Origin: Halobacterium litoreum
Lineage (GTDB): Archaea > Halobacteriota > Halobacteria > Halobacteriales > Halobacteriaceae
DNA length: 64,000 nucleotides
Assembly (NCBI RefSeq): GCF_021233415.1
Contig: NZ_CP089466.1
Span: 1,922,001 to 1,986,000 of the forward strand
Direction: 5' to 3'
Shown: positions 50,645-59,266 of the stretch, in pieces
How positions within the stretch are numbered: position 1 is the first letter of the stretch
Layout: every line of letters begins with the position of its first letter
Notes under the pieces: generated by a model
Database searches by the model: none
Seen by the model: only the letters and a program-made list of their open reading frames with translations
Told to the model about the DNA's origin: nothing
Position numbers and translations under genes: made by a program

Positions 50645-51058
50645 CTACTCGACGCGGAGGGTCGCCGTGAGGTCGGCGCCGTCGGCGAGCGCGGCGACGA
50701 GGTCGCGGTCCACGTCGCCGGCGGCCTTGTCCGCGTCCACGAAGATGGTGCGGTCGTCGACGTACGTGCTCGTGCGGGCGACCATGCTGCGTTCGTTCGT
50801 GAGTTCGAGGTCGGGATGGCCGCGGCCCGTGATTTCGTCCCGGTGACCGTCGGCTTCGAGGACGAGCGTGACGGTGGCGTCGGCGTCTCGGCAGGCGTCA
50901 GCGAACGCGTCCTCGAAGTCGGCGGGCGCGCGGTCGGCCTCGATGCCGAGGATGCAGTCGCCCGCGGGCGTGAGGTAGTCGTCGGTCGTCAGTTCGAGCG
51001 TGCTGGCGTGCTCGCCGGCGACGTGTTCGTGGCCGCGAGCCCGCACGACTTCGTCCAT
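50645..51058 (-). CDS. DUF371 family protein
   Basis: A 137-residue archaeal protein with the DUF371 pattern: RARGHEHVAGEHASTLELTTDDYLTPAGDCILGIEAD, residues about 6-42, then a GRGHPDL and NERSMVARTSTYVDDRTI block. All-beta and conserved in archaea; function is unknown. The ATG at 51058 is the only sensible start. It is followed by the nth gene 31 bp downstream on the same strand. Confidence 0.8.
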   Translation of the reverse strand: MDEVVRARGHEHVAGEHASTLELTTDDYLTPAGDCILGIEADRAPADFEDAFADACRDADATVTLVLEADGHRDEITGRGHPDLELTNERSMVARTSTYVDDRTIFVDADKAAGDVDRDLVAALADGADLTATLRVE

Positions 51059-51361
51059 GTTCGCGGAGAGGCGACGGGCGCACTTGTGCCCGGCGTTCCC
51101 GGCCCCGGTTTATGTGCTCCCCCGCCGAGAGTGGGATGCGTTCCCACGCCCGTGAGACGGCCTACCAACTGTTTGCAGGGTTTTACCATACGGAAATTTT
51201 AAGTGGTGTCACGGCTTACTACCTGTCACCAGAACGCTGCGAGCGTTCACCGCACAGCCCGAGAGAGAATGACAGGATGCTCTCCTTCCGACCGGACCGT
51301 GTCACACGCCGAGCGGCGGCTGTGCGGTGTGCTCCAGCAGTATGGCATAGAGGTTTGAACA
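51059..51361. promoter_or_regulatory. 303-bp intergenic region with structured leader
   Basis: Between divergent DUF371 and the coiled-coil gene. On the plus strand: a hairpin GTGGGA-TGCGT-TCCCAC at 51131-51147, a TATA-like TTTTAA near 51197-51202, a hairpin GAACGC-TGCGA-GCGTTC at 51232-51248, and a 12-bp perfect inverted repeat at 51248-51259 and 51318-51329. The predicted start near 51225 puts the last two inside the leader, whose 3' end is 33 bp before the ATG. No ORF of note is seen. Confidence 0.5.
51248..51329. repeat. 12-bp perfect inverted repeat in the coiled-coil gene leader
   Basis: CACCGCACAGCC at 51248-51259 is the exact reverse complement of GGCTGTGCGGTG at 51318-51329, with 58 nt between. 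In RNA it closes a large loop ending 32 nt before the start codon. Confidence 0.6.
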
Positions 51362-52264
51362 ATGGCTGAGGAAGAACAAACCATCGAAGTATCGACCGCA
51401 GACGAACTCATTACTGACGAAGAACTCCAGGAGAAATCCAAGGGGCAGCTCATCAAGAACGCGGGCCAGTTCCGCGACCGACGGAACGAGCTGAACCAGC
51501 TCGCGAGCACCCGAGCCTCCGACCGAGACGACCTCAACGCGAAGACGCGCGAGAAGGTCGACGAGGCCCAGGAACACCGCGAGCAGCGCGACGAGCTCAA
51601 CGAGCGCGTCCAAGAGCACAAGGAGATCCGCAACGAGCTGAACGCGGAAGCCAACGAGCTCTTCGACGAGGTCGAGGACCGCAAACAGGACCTCGAACTC
51701 GACGAGGGCAAGGACCTCGAAGAACTCAAAGAGGAAATCGAGCAACTCGAGTTCAAACAGCAGACCGAGGTCCTCTCCACCGAGGAGGAGCGCGAACTCA
51801 TCGAGAAGATCGAGGACAAGCGCGAAGAGTACCAGGAGCGAAAGGAGACCCTCGAGGACTCCGGTAACCTCGAAGAGCTCGTCGAGGAAGCCGAGGAGGT
51901 CCGCGCGGAAGCGTCCGAGCACCACGAGAAGGTGACGGAGCTCGCGGACAAGGCCCAGGAACACCACAACCAGATGATCGAGGCCTACCGCGAGGCCGAC
52001 GACATCCGCGACGAGGCCGACGAGATGCACGAGAAGTTCGTGGAGGCCCAGGAAGCCGCCGACGCCCACCACGAGGCCTTCGTGCGCGTCCAGAAGCGCC
52101 TGCGCGAACTCGACAAGCAGGAAGAAGAAGAGCGCAAGGACGAGCGCGCCAAAGAGCAGGAGGAAGCCCGCGAGGAAGCCGAGGAAATCTACGAGCGGTT
52201 CAAGGAGGGCGAGACCCTCGACACCGAGGACCTCCGGAAGCTCCAGAAGTCCGGTCACCTGTAA
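51362..52264 (+). CDS. Archaeal coiled-coil protein (COG1340-like)
   Basis: A 300-residue acidic protein that is almost entirely coiled coil (heptads from about residue 30 to 280), of the conserved archaeal coiled-coil family COG1340. The N-terminal MAEEEQTIEVSTADELITDEELQEKSKGQLI is a short non-coil head. No enzymatic motif. Some relatives are proposed to act with tRNA or phosphoserine; I see nothing here to decide. It precedes the DUF373 gene, separated by 143 bp. Confidence 0.8.
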   Translation: MAEEEQTIEVSTADELITDEELQEKSKGQLIKNAGQFRDRRNELNQLASTRASDRDDLNAKTREKVDEAQEHREQRDELNERVQEHKEIRNELNAEANELFDEVEDRKQDLELDEGKDLEELKEEIEQLEFKQQTEVLSTEEERELIEKIEDKREEYQERKETLEDSGNLEELVEEAEEVRAEASEHHEKVTELADKAQEHHNQMIEAYREADDIRDEADEMHEKFVEAQEAADAHHEAFVRVQKRLRELDKQEEEERKDERAKEQEEAREEAEEIYERFKEGETLDTEDLRKLQKSGHL

Positions 52265-52374
52265 TCTCGACGCGATTTTCTCTCCGTTTTCCGGTCGCGT
52301 AGCCGCGGCACTCGCCGCGTGGAGCGCGAAGCAGGTCCGGGGCTGCGGCGGCGCTCGTCACACCCAGCGCGGGG

Positions 52375-52381
52375 TTTTTAT
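52375..52381 (+). promoter_or_regulatory. TATA-like box of the DUF373 gene
   Basis: TTTTTAT is centred 30 nt upstream of the ATG at 52408, consistent with a leaderless promoter separate from the coiled-coil gene. Confidence 0.5.
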
Positions 52382-52407
52382 CCCGGCGGCGTGACGGTTC
52401 GGAGTAG

Positions 52408-53559
52408 ATGCGTACGCTGGTAGTCTGTGTCGACCGGACGGGCGACATCCCCGGGAAGACGGGGATTCGGACGCCCGTCGCGGGGTGGGAGGCCGTGCAG
52501 TCCCTCGTCACCGAGATGGGGGTCGCGGACCCCGAGGACTCCAGCGTGAACTGCCTGCTCGAAGCCCTGCGGGTCACCCGTGACCTGCGGGACGAGGACG
52601 ACGACGCCGTCGTCGCGGCGGTGTCCGGGAGCGGTGACAGCGTGAGCGCGGACCGCTCGCTGGCCGAGCAACTGGACGACCTCATCGACCGCTACGAACC
52701 GGACTCGGCGGTCGTCGTCATCGACAGCGCCGAGGACGAGCGCGTCGTCCCCATCGTGGAGAGTCGCCTCCAGGTGGACGCCGTCGACCGCGTGGTCGTG
52801 CGGCAGGCCCGCGACCTCGAATCGACGTACTACCTCCTGAAGCAGTTCCTCGCCGACGAGGAACTCCGGCAGACCGTGCTCGTGCCGGTCGGCATCGTCC
52901 TGCTGGTGTTCCCGGCGTTGATGATGCTGACCGGGAGTCTCGCCGTCGCCGCCGCGAGCATCACCACTGTCATCGGGCTGTTCTTGCTGTACAAGGGCAT
53001 CGGCGTGGACGACTACCTCGCGGCGCTCCCTGGCCAGGCGCGGAACGCGCTGTACTCCGGGCGGGTGTCCATCGTGACGTACGTCGTCGCGGTCGGCCTC
53101 GCGCTCGTCGGCATGTTCGCGGGCGCGCTCGGCGTCTCGGACCTCGACATCGAGACCGTGACGCTGCTGTCTGCGATGGCGTTCACGTACTACAGCGTGC
53201 CGTGGGTGACACTCGGCGCGCTCGCGGCGAGCGCCGGCCGGCTGTTCGACGAACTCATCCAGCGCGAGGAGGTCCGGACGTCGTTCTTGAATCTGCCGTT
53301 CGGCGTGCTCGCGGTCGGTCTCGTCGTGCGCGGGTTTTCGGCGTACTTCGTGGAGCGCGCCGGACTCGTCTCCGCCATCGAGGTGCCGGCGATGGAGTTC
53401 GGCGCCATCTCCGTCGACGGGTTCGCGCTCACGCCCGAACAGCGCCTCGCGGCGTTCGTCGTCCTCGGCGTGCTCGTGAGCGTCGTCGGCATCCGCGTGG
53501 CGACGTACTTCAGCGGCGTGGAGTTCGACGACGTGGAGCGCGCGCCCGAACAGCAGTAG
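52408..53559 (+). CDS. DUF373 family membrane protein
   Basis: A 383-residue archaeal protein. The first 150 residues are soluble, starting MRTLVVCVDRTGDIPGKTGI with GSGDSVSADRS and a VVVIDSAEDE segment, suggesting a Rossmann-like or P-loop-like head. The C-terminal part has about 7 hydrophobic segments. DUF373 proteins are conserved in archaea; function is unknown. It lies between the coiled-coil gene and dph6, which follows after 30 bp. Confidence 0.88.
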   Translation: MRTLVVCVDRTGDIPGKTGIRTPVAGWEAVQSLVTEMGVADPEDSSVNCLLEALRVTRDLRDEDDDAVVAAVSGSGDSVSADRSLAEQLDDLIDRYEPDSAVVVIDSAEDERVVPIVESRLQVDAVDRVVVRQARDLESTYYLLKQFLADEELRQTVLVPVGIVLLVFPALMMLTGSLAVAAASITTVIGLFLLYKGIGVDDYLAALPGQARNALYSGRVSIVTYVVAVGLALVGMFAGALGVSDLDIETVTLLSAMAFTYYSVPWVTLGALAASAGRLFDELIQREEVRTSFLNLPFGVLAVGLVVRGFSAYFVERAGLVSAIEVPAMEFGAISVDGFALTPEQRLAAFVVLGVLVSVVGIRVATYFSGVEFDDVERAPEQQ

Positions 53560-53589
53560 GGCTTTCAACGCCAGTCGCCAAACCAACGC

Positions 53590-54312
53590 ATGAACGACGG
53601 TCAGTGGGTGAGCCTGTTCTCCGGCGGGAAGGACTCCTCGTGGGCGCTCTACCGCGCCATCGAGGAGGGCTTGGACGTGGGTCGACTGCTCACCGTCCAC
53701 CCCGAGGGCGACTCCTACATGTACCACGTGCCGGCGACCCGGCTGGCGGAACTCGCGGCCGAGAGCGTCGGGATTCCGCTCGTGGACGTGGAACCCGGCG
53801 ACTTCGACGCCGAGTCCGCGACGGACGCGAGCGCACAGGGCGACACCGAACTCGAACCGATGGAGGCCGCACTCGACTCGCTCGCCGGCGACCTCGACGG
53901 CGGCCTCGCGGGCGTCACCGCCGGCGCGGTGGAGAGCGAGTTCCAGACGAACCGCATCGAGGCGATGTGCGACCGCCTCGACTGCGAGGTGTTCGCGCCG
54001 CTCTGGCAGCGCGACCCCCGCGAACTCGCCGACGAGATGCTCGACGCCGGCTTCGAAATCCGAATCATTCAGGTCGCCGCCTACGGCCTCGACGAGTCGT
54101 GGCTCGGGCGCACGCTCGACCGCGACGCGCTCCGCGAACTCGAAGCGCTCAACGACGAGTACGGCGTCCACATCCTCGGCGAGGGCGGCGAGTTCGAGAC
54201 GCTCGTCACCGACGGCCCGCACATGGCCCGCCCGATAGAACTCGACTACGACACCGTCTGGGAGGGCGACCGCGGGCACGTCGAGATTACGGACGCGAGA
54301 CTCGGCGAGTAG
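53590..54312 (+). CDS. dph6: Diphthine-ammonia ligase (Dph6)
   Basis: A 240-residue PP-loop ATPase that amidates diphthine to diphthamide on elongation factor 2. SGGKDS is at residues 11-16, and the second conserved element is GEGGEFETLVTDGP near residue 200. Length is normal for archaeal Dph6. It follows the DUF373 gene closely. The structured intergenic element that follows it probably ends its transcript. Confidence 0.92.
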   Translation: MNDGQWVSLFSGGKDSSWALYRAIEEGLDVGRLLTVHPEGDSYMYHVPATRLAELAAESVGIPLVDVEPGDFDAESATDASAQGDTELEPMEAALDSLAGDLDGGLAGVTAGAVESEFQTNRIEAMCDRLDCEVFAPLWQRDPRELADEMLDAGFEIRIIQVAAYGLDESWLGRTLDRDALRELEALNDEYGVHILGEGGEFETLVTDGPHMARPIELDYDTVWEGDRGHVEITDARLGE

Positions 54313-54538
54313 CAGACTGAATTACCGACAGCGAGCATCAGCTGATTAGTCAGCCGACAGCGAGCATCCGCGAGCGAGCGGCTTGAAAAGCCCGAGCGAA
54401 GTGGTTCACCGAGCGCGACCACCGGGAGCGCTCGGGCGGCGAGGACTCCCGAAGTGGGGTCCGACGCCGCTTTTTCACCAAGTTTTTGCCGAGTCGGGGT
54501 GCGCGCAGCGCACCCCGACACAGAGCAAAAAGTGGGTT
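54313..54538. other. Structured intergenic element between convergent genes
   Basis: A 226-bp region rich in secondary structure. Direct repeats CCGACAGCGAGCATC at 54325-54339 and 54354-54368 flank a hairpin GCTGA-TTAG-TCAGC (54341-54354). A nested stem follows: CCCGAGCG/CGCTCGGG at 54391-54398 and 54429-54436, with GTGGT/ACCAC inside. Next come a T-run, TTTTTGCC, and a perfect 12-bp hairpin at 54493-54519. The motif GAGCATCCGCGAGCG (54362-54376) also occurs at 15626-15640. Confidence 0.6.
54493..54519. terminator. 12-bp perfect hairpin between convergent genes
   Basis: GTCGGGGTGCGC pairs with GCGCACCCCGAC around a GCA loop. A T-run precedes it (TTTTTCACCAAGTTTTTG) and CAAAAAG follows, so it could serve as a terminator for dph6 on the plus strand and for the sugar nucleotidyltransferase on the minus strand. 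Confidence 0.6.
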
Positions 54539-55507
54539 CTAGCGGCCGTTCTCGATGGTGGTGTGGGCGCCGATGAGCGCGCCGGAGAAGTCGATGTCTT
54601 CGAGTTTGGTCTGTTCGTCGATGATTGAGTCGCGGACGTCGCAGTCGTGGAGGGTGGCGTCGGGGAAGATGATGGAGTTGTCGACGCTGGAGTTGACGAG
54701 TTCGGCGTTCCCCATGACGTAGACGTTGTCGCCGAGCGTGGTGTTTTCGACGGTTGCGTCGTCGCTGACGACGTTGTCGCCGTCGAGGGTCCACGCGACG
54801 GCGTCGAGATAGGATTCGGGGGTGCCGATGTCGTACCACGCGCCTTCGAAGGTGTAGGCGTGGACCGATTGGCGGGATTGGAGCCACTGGATGAACCAGC
54901 CGGGTTCGTCGGGGTTCTCGCCTTCGTCGAGGTACGTCTGGAGGTCGGGGACGGTGTCGCGGGGGAAGGCGTAGCAGGCGATGGAGACGAGCGTGCTCTT
55001 GGGGTCGTCGGGTTTCTCCTGGAAGTCGACGACTTCGTCGCCGTCGAGGTCGACGAGGCCGTAGGACTTCGCGCGCTCGAAGCTCCCGACGTCGTAGGCG
55101 GCGATGGTCGGGGTGTCCTTGGCTTCGAAGAAGTCGACGAAGTCGGAGATGTCGAAGGAGATGAGGTTGTCGCCGGCGATGACGACGAGGTCGTCGTCGA
55201 CGTTCTCGCGGTCGACGAGCTGGGCGAGCGCGCCGACGACACCGAACTTCTCGTCTTCTTCGGTGGTGTCTTCGACGGTCAGCGTGGGTTTCTCGAAGTC
55301 GCTGTCCGCGAGGTGGTCGCGGAAGTCGTCGGCGAACCGCTCGTTCGTGGAGACGAACACCTCGTCGATGCGGTCATCGGCTTCCAGCTCGGCGAAGATG
55401 CGGTCGATGACGGTGGTGTCGCCCACGGGGAGAAACATCTTCGGGCGATGTTTCGTGATGGGCCACAGTCGCGTCGCGTACCCGCCGGCGAGGACGACGG
55501 CTTTCAT
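54539..55507 (-). CDS. Glucose-1-phosphate nucleotidyltransferase-like protein
   Basis: A 322-residue sugar nucleotidyltransferase. The N-terminal signature is KAVVLAGGYATRLWPITKHRPK, residues 2-23, with the catalytic G-G-x-x-T-R-L. The segments EKPDDPKSTLVSIACYAF and AWYDIGTPESYLDAV are typical of RmlA/AglF-like enzymes. The C-terminal region, from about residue 240, forms left-handed beta-helix repeats (ATVENTTLGDNVYVMG). It may activate glucose-1-phosphate or a uronate precursor for glycoprotein glycan synthesis. Other glycan genes are not in view. Start MKAVVLAGG at 55507. Confidence 0.88.
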   Translation of the reverse strand: MKAVVLAGGYATRLWPITKHRPKMFLPVGDTTVIDRIFAELEADDRIDEVFVSTNERFADDFRDHLADSDFEKPTLTVEDTTEEDEKFGVVGALAQLVDRENVDDDLVVIAGDNLISFDISDFVDFFEAKDTPTIAAYDVGSFERAKSYGLVDLDGDEVVDFQEKPDDPKSTLVSIACYAFPRDTVPDLQTYLDEGENPDEPGWFIQWLQSRQSVHAYTFEGAWYDIGTPESYLDAVAWTLDGDNVVSDDATVENTTLGDNVYVMGNAELVNSSVDNSIIFPDATLHDCDVRDSIIDEQTKLEDIDFSGALIGAHTTIENGR

Positions 55508-55566
55508 GGTTCGACGGTTCACCGCGTCCGATAAGTCCTTTTTCATCCGGCGACGGAGTGACAGGT

Positions 55567-55857
55567 ATGGACGACAAGACGACCCGCGAGCGAATCCTCG
55601 ACGCGCTCCGTGAGACGCCGCGGACGCCGAGCGCGCTCGCCGAGGAGTTCGGCGTCGCCCGCGGTACAGCGTTGACGCACGTCCGACACCTCTCGGAGTC
55701 GCTGGACGGCACCGACGAGACGCTGTTGGTGCGGCCGCCGGCGTGCAAGTCGTGTGGGTTCGAGGACTTCGACGACCCGGTGAACGTGCCGTCGCGGTGC
55801 CCGGAGTGCAAACACGAGGGCATCGAGGAGCCGGCGTTCGTCGTGGAGGCGGTCTGA
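55567..55857 (+). CDS. HTH plus zinc-ribbon predicted transcription regulator
   Basis: A 96-residue protein: an N-terminal helix-turn-helix (RERILDALRETPRTPSALAEEFGVARGTALTHV, residues about 6-38) followed by a C-terminal rubredoxin-like ribbon with CKSCGFEDF and CPECKHEGI. This corresponds to the archaeal HTH-ribbon family (COG3357-like). The ATG at 55567 is used rather than GTG 55558 because a TATA-like CTTTTT lies about 30 nt before it. Its target is unknown. It is divergent from the nucleotidyltransferase. Confidence 0.8.
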   Translation: MDDKTTRERILDALRETPRTPSALAEEFGVARGTALTHVRHLSESLDGTDETLLVRPPACKSCGFEDFDDPVNVPSRCPECKHEGIEEPAFVVEAV

Positions 55858-55870
55858 GGCCGTCGAAGCG

Positions 55871-56290
55871 TCAGAATCCGATTCGAGAACCGGGGGACGT
55901 GGAGAGGTCGGCGGGGTCGCCGTCGTCGACGCCAGTTCGCACGAACTCGTAGTCGGGGTCGGCGAGGTAAACGACACCGTCGCGCACGTCGACTTCCACG
56001 GGGTCGAGGCGCGCGCCCTCGCAGGGGCCGTGCGTGCAGACCCCCGAGTCCGCCTCGAAGGTGGCGGCGTGTTTCCGGCAGACGAGTTCGCCGTCCCGGA
56101 CGGCGCCGTCGCCGGTGTCGAGGTTCACGTCAGTCCAGTGCATGCAGTAGTTCAGCCAGCCGACGATTGCGCCGTCTGACAGTTCGACGAGAATCGCTTC
56201 CTTCTCGTCGCCGTCACCGTTCTCGACTGTGAATAGAAAACTGTCGTCTGCGGGCACGTCGTCGACGTCGGCGATTCGGTCGGCTCCCAT
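55871..56290 (-). CDS. Rieske 2Fe-2S ferredoxin-like protein
   Basis: A 139-residue single-domain Rieske protein. Cluster ligands are C49 and H51 in NYCMHW, and C71 and H74 in VCRKH; C85 and C90 (GVCTHGPC) follow. There is no transmembrane anchor and no oxygenase domain, so this is a soluble Rieske ferredoxin rather than the bc1-type subunit. It may serve as electron donor to an oxygenase not present in the window. Start ATG 56290. Confidence 0.88.
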   Translation of the reverse strand: MGADRIADVDDVPADDSFLFTVENGDGDEKEAILVELSDGAIVGWLNYCMHWTDVNLDTGDGAVRDGELVCRKHAATFEADSGVCTHGPCEGARLDPVEVDVRDGVVYLADPDYEFVRTGVDDGDPADLSTSPGSRIGF

Positions 56291-56367
56291 CGGCGCGGAG
56301 TACCGGCCCGTCGGCTTTGAACGCACCGAAATCGACACCGGCGACGAGACGCGGCGACGAACGCCGG

Positions 56368-57222
56368 TCAGTAGTGACGTTTCTCGACTTCGCGCGCGAA
56401 CTGGCGGGCGAGCGCGGCGCCGACCCGACACGTGGTGTAGGTGGCGTCGTCGAGTTCCGCGACCGGTCGAACCTCCCACGTGGTGTTCGTGAAAAACACC
56501 TCGTCGGCGTCGTAGAACGCCTCGGGTTCGTAGTGTCCCTCCTCGACGGGGATGCCGGCGTCGCGGGCGATTTCGAGGACCGCCCAGCGCGTGATGCCGG
56601 GGAGGACGTCGAGGTCGAGACTCGGCGTGTGGAGGACGCCGTCGTCGACGAAGAAGACGTTGCTCGTGGTGCCCTCGGTGACGTGGCCGTCGTCGTCCAC
56701 GAGCAGGGCTTCGTCGGCGTCGCCGGCGTCGATACGCGCGAGGACTCCCGGCAGGTAGTTGTGGGTCTTGGCGACCGACGGGACGCAGGTGTCCGGGACG
56801 GCCTGCACGTCGGTCGTGCGAGCCGTCGCGGGGACGTCCCAGATGCGTTCGCCGTCGACGCCGCCGCGCGGGAGCGGTTCGACCACGACGACGACCGACG
56901 GGTCGGTGTCGTCGTCGGGCGCGAGCCGGCCCGACTGGACGCCCCGCGTAATCGACAGTCGGACGTAGGCGTCCGCGAGGTCGTTGGCGGCGAGCGTCTC
57001 GTGGACGCGACTCCGGAGGTCGCGGTCCGAGAGCCCGTGGTCGATGCCGAGCGCGTCACAGGTGGCGCTCAGGCGGTTCGCGTGCGCCGGCCACGCGAAC
57101 GTCTGCCCGCCGTACGCACGGAGTGTCTCGAACGCCGCGTCGCCGTACTGGAACCCGCGGTCGCGGACGCTCACGGTGGCGTCCGACTCGTCCACGAGGT
57201 CGCCGTTTACGTGGTACTGCAT
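56368..57222 (-). CDS. pabC: Aminodeoxychorismate lyase / branched-chain aminotransferase fold protein
   Basis: A 284-residue class IV PLP enzyme. The PLP Lys is in VPSVAKTHNYLPG. The N-terminal [23 protein letters not shown], residues about 2-24, and the RAYGGQTFAW segment match aminodeoxychorismate lyase, but BCAT and D-amino acid transaminases share the fold. Context (pabA and pabB immediately upstream on the same strand) supports PabC, the step that releases p-aminobenzoate. Start ATG 57222 overlaps the pabA stop by 16 bp. Confidence 0.85.
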   Translation of the reverse strand: MQYHVNGDLVDESDATVSVRDRGFQYGDAAFETLRAYGGQTFAWPAHANRLSATCDALGIDHGLSDRDLRSRVHETLAANDLADAYVRLSITRGVQSGRLAPDDDTDPSVVVVVEPLPRGGVDGERIWDVPATARTTDVQAVPDTCVPSVAKTHNYLPGVLARIDAGDADEALLVDDDGHVTEGTTSNVFFVDDGVLHTPSLDLDVLPGITRWAVLEIARDAGIPVEEGHYEPEAFYDADEVFFTNTTWEVRPVAELDDATYTTCRVGAALARQFAREVEKRHY

Positions 57223-57779
57223 GTATCGAGGAAGCTGCGAATCATCTGTTTGCCGTGCGGTGTGAGGATGCTCTCCGGGTGGAACTGGACGCCGGCGTGC
57301 GGGCGGTCGCGGTGCCGGACCGCCATGACGACGCCGTCGTCGGTCCACGCGGTCGGTTCGAGGTCGTCCGGGAGGTCGGCTTCCGGAACTGACAGCGAGT
57401 GATAGCGACCGGTCTGCACGCGGTCGGGGAGTCCCGAGAAGACGCCGCGGCCGTCGTGGCGCACCGTCGAGGGCTTGCCGTGGACGACCGACGGCGCGTG
57501 CTCGACGGTCGCGCCGTTGGCGGCACAGAGCGCCTGGTGGCCGAGACAGACGCCGAGCGTCGGGTAGTCGAGGTCGCGGAACACCGGAACGGAGACGCCC
57601 GCGTCGTCGGGCGTGCCGGGGCCGGGCGAGACGACGACGCCGTCCGGGTCGAGTTCGCGGATTCCCTCGGCGTCGATTGCGTCGTTCCGGCGGACGGTCA
57701 CGTCGGCGTGCTCGCCGAGGTACTGGACGAGGTTGTACGCGAAGGAGTCGTAGTTGTCGACGACGAGGACGCGGGTCAC
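57207..57779 (-). CDS. pabA: Glutamine amidotransferase component (PabA/TrpG)
   Basis: A 190-residue class-I glutamine amidotransferase. The catalytic Cys is in GVCLGHQAL, and the His-Glu pair in HPESILTP. The N-terminal [18 protein letters not shown] is typical of PabA and TrpG. It starts with GTG at 57779, in a GTGA overlap with the stop of the upstream component I. The partner determines whether it acts in folate or tryptophan synthesis. Confidence 0.92.
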   Translation of the reverse strand: MTRVLVVDNYDSFAYNLVQYLGEHADVTVRRNDAIDAEGIRELDPDGVVVSPGPGTPDDAGVSVPVFRDLDYPTLGVCLGHQALCAANGATVEHAPSVVHGKPSTVRHDGRGVFSGLPDRVQTGRYHSLSVPEADLPDDLEPTAWTDDGVVMAVRHRDRPHAGVQFHPESILTPHGKQMIRSFLDTCSTT

Positions 57780-59251
57780 GCCTCGTCCCCCTCGACGGTG
57801 AGCGCGTCGTCGCGGTCGTCGAGCGCCGCGTCGATGGCGTTCACGAGCGCGCGGGCCTTGTCCAGCGTCTCGGCGTACTCGGCGGCGGGGTCGGAGTCGT
57901 GGACGACGCCGGCACCGACGCGGAGGTGGTACTCGTCGGCGTGCCGGACGAGCGTCCGGATGACGATGTTGAGGGTGGCGTCGCCGTCGAAGCCGACGGC
58001 GGCGACGCTCCCCGTGTAGGGGCCGCGTCGGGTCGCCTCCACCTCGTCTATCAACTCCATCGTCCGGGGCTTGGGCGCGCCGGTGATAGTTCCACCGGGA
58101 AACACGGCGCCGATGGCGTCTGCGAGGTCGCGGCCCTCGCGGAGGCGCCCGCGGACCTCGCTGACGAGGTGCATCACCTCGCTGTACCGGTCGACGCGTC
58201 GATACTCGGAGACCTCGACGCTGCCGTACTCGGCGACCTTCCCGAGGTCGTTGCGTTCGAGGTCGACGAGCATCGCGTGTTCGGCGCGCTCTTTCTCGTC
58301 GCTCGTCAGGTCGGCTTCGAGCGCCTCGTCCTCGGCCTCGGTGTCGCCCCGCGGCCGGGTGCCAGCGATGGGCTCCGTGACGAGGTCGCGGCCGCGCCGG
58401 GAGAGGAGGAGCTCCGGGCTGGCGGAGACAAGGTCGACGCCCGGGAACTCCACGAGCGAGGAGTACGGCGCGGGGTTGGCGTCGCGGAGCGCGGCGAACA
58501 CCTCGACGGGGTGGACGCTCGCGGGCGCTTCGAGGCGCTGGCTGACGTTCGCCTGGAACGTGTCGCCGTCCCGAACGTACTCCTTGATTCTGCGGACGCG
58601 GTCCTCGAAGGCGGCCTGCCCGCACGCGCTCTCGAAAGGCGCGCGTTCGTCGGTCGGCGGGTCGCCGACGCTGGGGTCGCCGTCCGCGGTGCGGTCGGCG
58701 AGCGCGAGCGCTCGGTCGCGGGCCGCGTCGAACGCCGCGTCGAAGTCGCCGTCGAGGCGCGCGCTCCCGACGAAGTACGCGTCGTCGCCGGTCTCGAATG
58801 GCTCGCGCCACGCCGCGACCGCCGGGTAGACGCCGAACTGCATCCGCGGGAGGCGGCGGTCGTCCTCGGCGTTCGCGGGCAGGTCTTCCAGTTCGCGGGC
58901 CACGTCGTAGGAGAGCCACCCGAACAGGCCGCCCGGATGTGGCACGTCGCAGTCGCCGCGCACGAGGTCGGCGCCGATGCGGTCGGCGAGCGCGTCGAGC
59001 GTGCCCGAGTCGTCGGGGCCGACGGTCAGGAAGTCCTCGGGGTCGACGCCGAAGTACCCCCAGCCGTCGCTCCCGCCGGTGGTCTCGCAGTAGAACGAGG
59101 GGCCGTCGCCGCGCGCCCGCCGGTACGCGTCGAAGGGGTCGGCGACGGACTCGCGGACCGCGACGACGACGCGGGCGTCGGCGTCCCGGTCGGCAGCGGC
59201 GGCTCGGAGCGAGGCGCGGTCGGAGACGAGCGCCGACCCGCCGTCAGACAT
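57776..59251 (-). CDS. pabB: Chorismate-utilising component I (PabB/TrpE type)
   Basis: A 491-residue chorismate-binding enzyme. The conserved core includes [46 protein letters not shown], and [13 protein letters not shown] (active-site region). The gene context (pabA, pabC) suggests aminodeoxychorismate synthase. However, the motif reads PIAGT; the E. coli PabB catalytic Lys (PIKGT) is replaced by Ala, as in anthranilate synthase TrpE. Annotation as pabB is therefore by context, and trpE activity is not excluded. Confidence 0.8.
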   Translation of the reverse strand: MSDGGSALVSDRASLRAAAADRDADARVVVAVRESVADPFDAYRRARGDGPSFYCETTGGSDGWGYFGVDPEDFLTVGPDDSGTLDALADRIGADLVRGDCDVPHPGGLFGWLSYDVARELEDLPANAEDDRRLPRMQFGVYPAVAAWREPFETGDDAYFVGSARLDGDFDAAFDAARDRALALADRTADGDPSVGDPPTDERAPFESACGQAAFEDRVRRIKEYVRDGDTFQANVSQRLEAPASVHPVEVFAALRDANPAPYSSLVEFPGVDLVSASPELLLSRRGRDLVTEPIAGTRPRGDTEAEDEALEADLTSDEKERAEHAMLVDLERNDLGKVAEYGSVEVSEYRRVDRYSEVMHLVSEVRGRLREGRDLADAIGAVFPGGTITGAPKPRTMELIDEVEATRRGPYTGSVAAVGFDGDATLNIVIRTLVRHADEYHLRVGAGVVHDSDPAAEYAETLDKARALVNAIDAALDDRDDALTVEGDEA

Positions 59252-59266
59252 TCCTCGCGGCTGTCA

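Noticed and set aside
51059-51361. CRISPR-like repeat array
   Set aside because: The repeats are inverted, occur once each, and there are no regularly spaced direct repeats with unique spacers anywhere in the window.
54313-54538. RNase P RNA, SRP RNA or tRNA in the structured intergenic region
   Set aside because: The region is too short for RNase P or 7S RNA, lacks their conserved cores, and has no T-loop GGTTCGAATCC-type sequence or cloverleaf.
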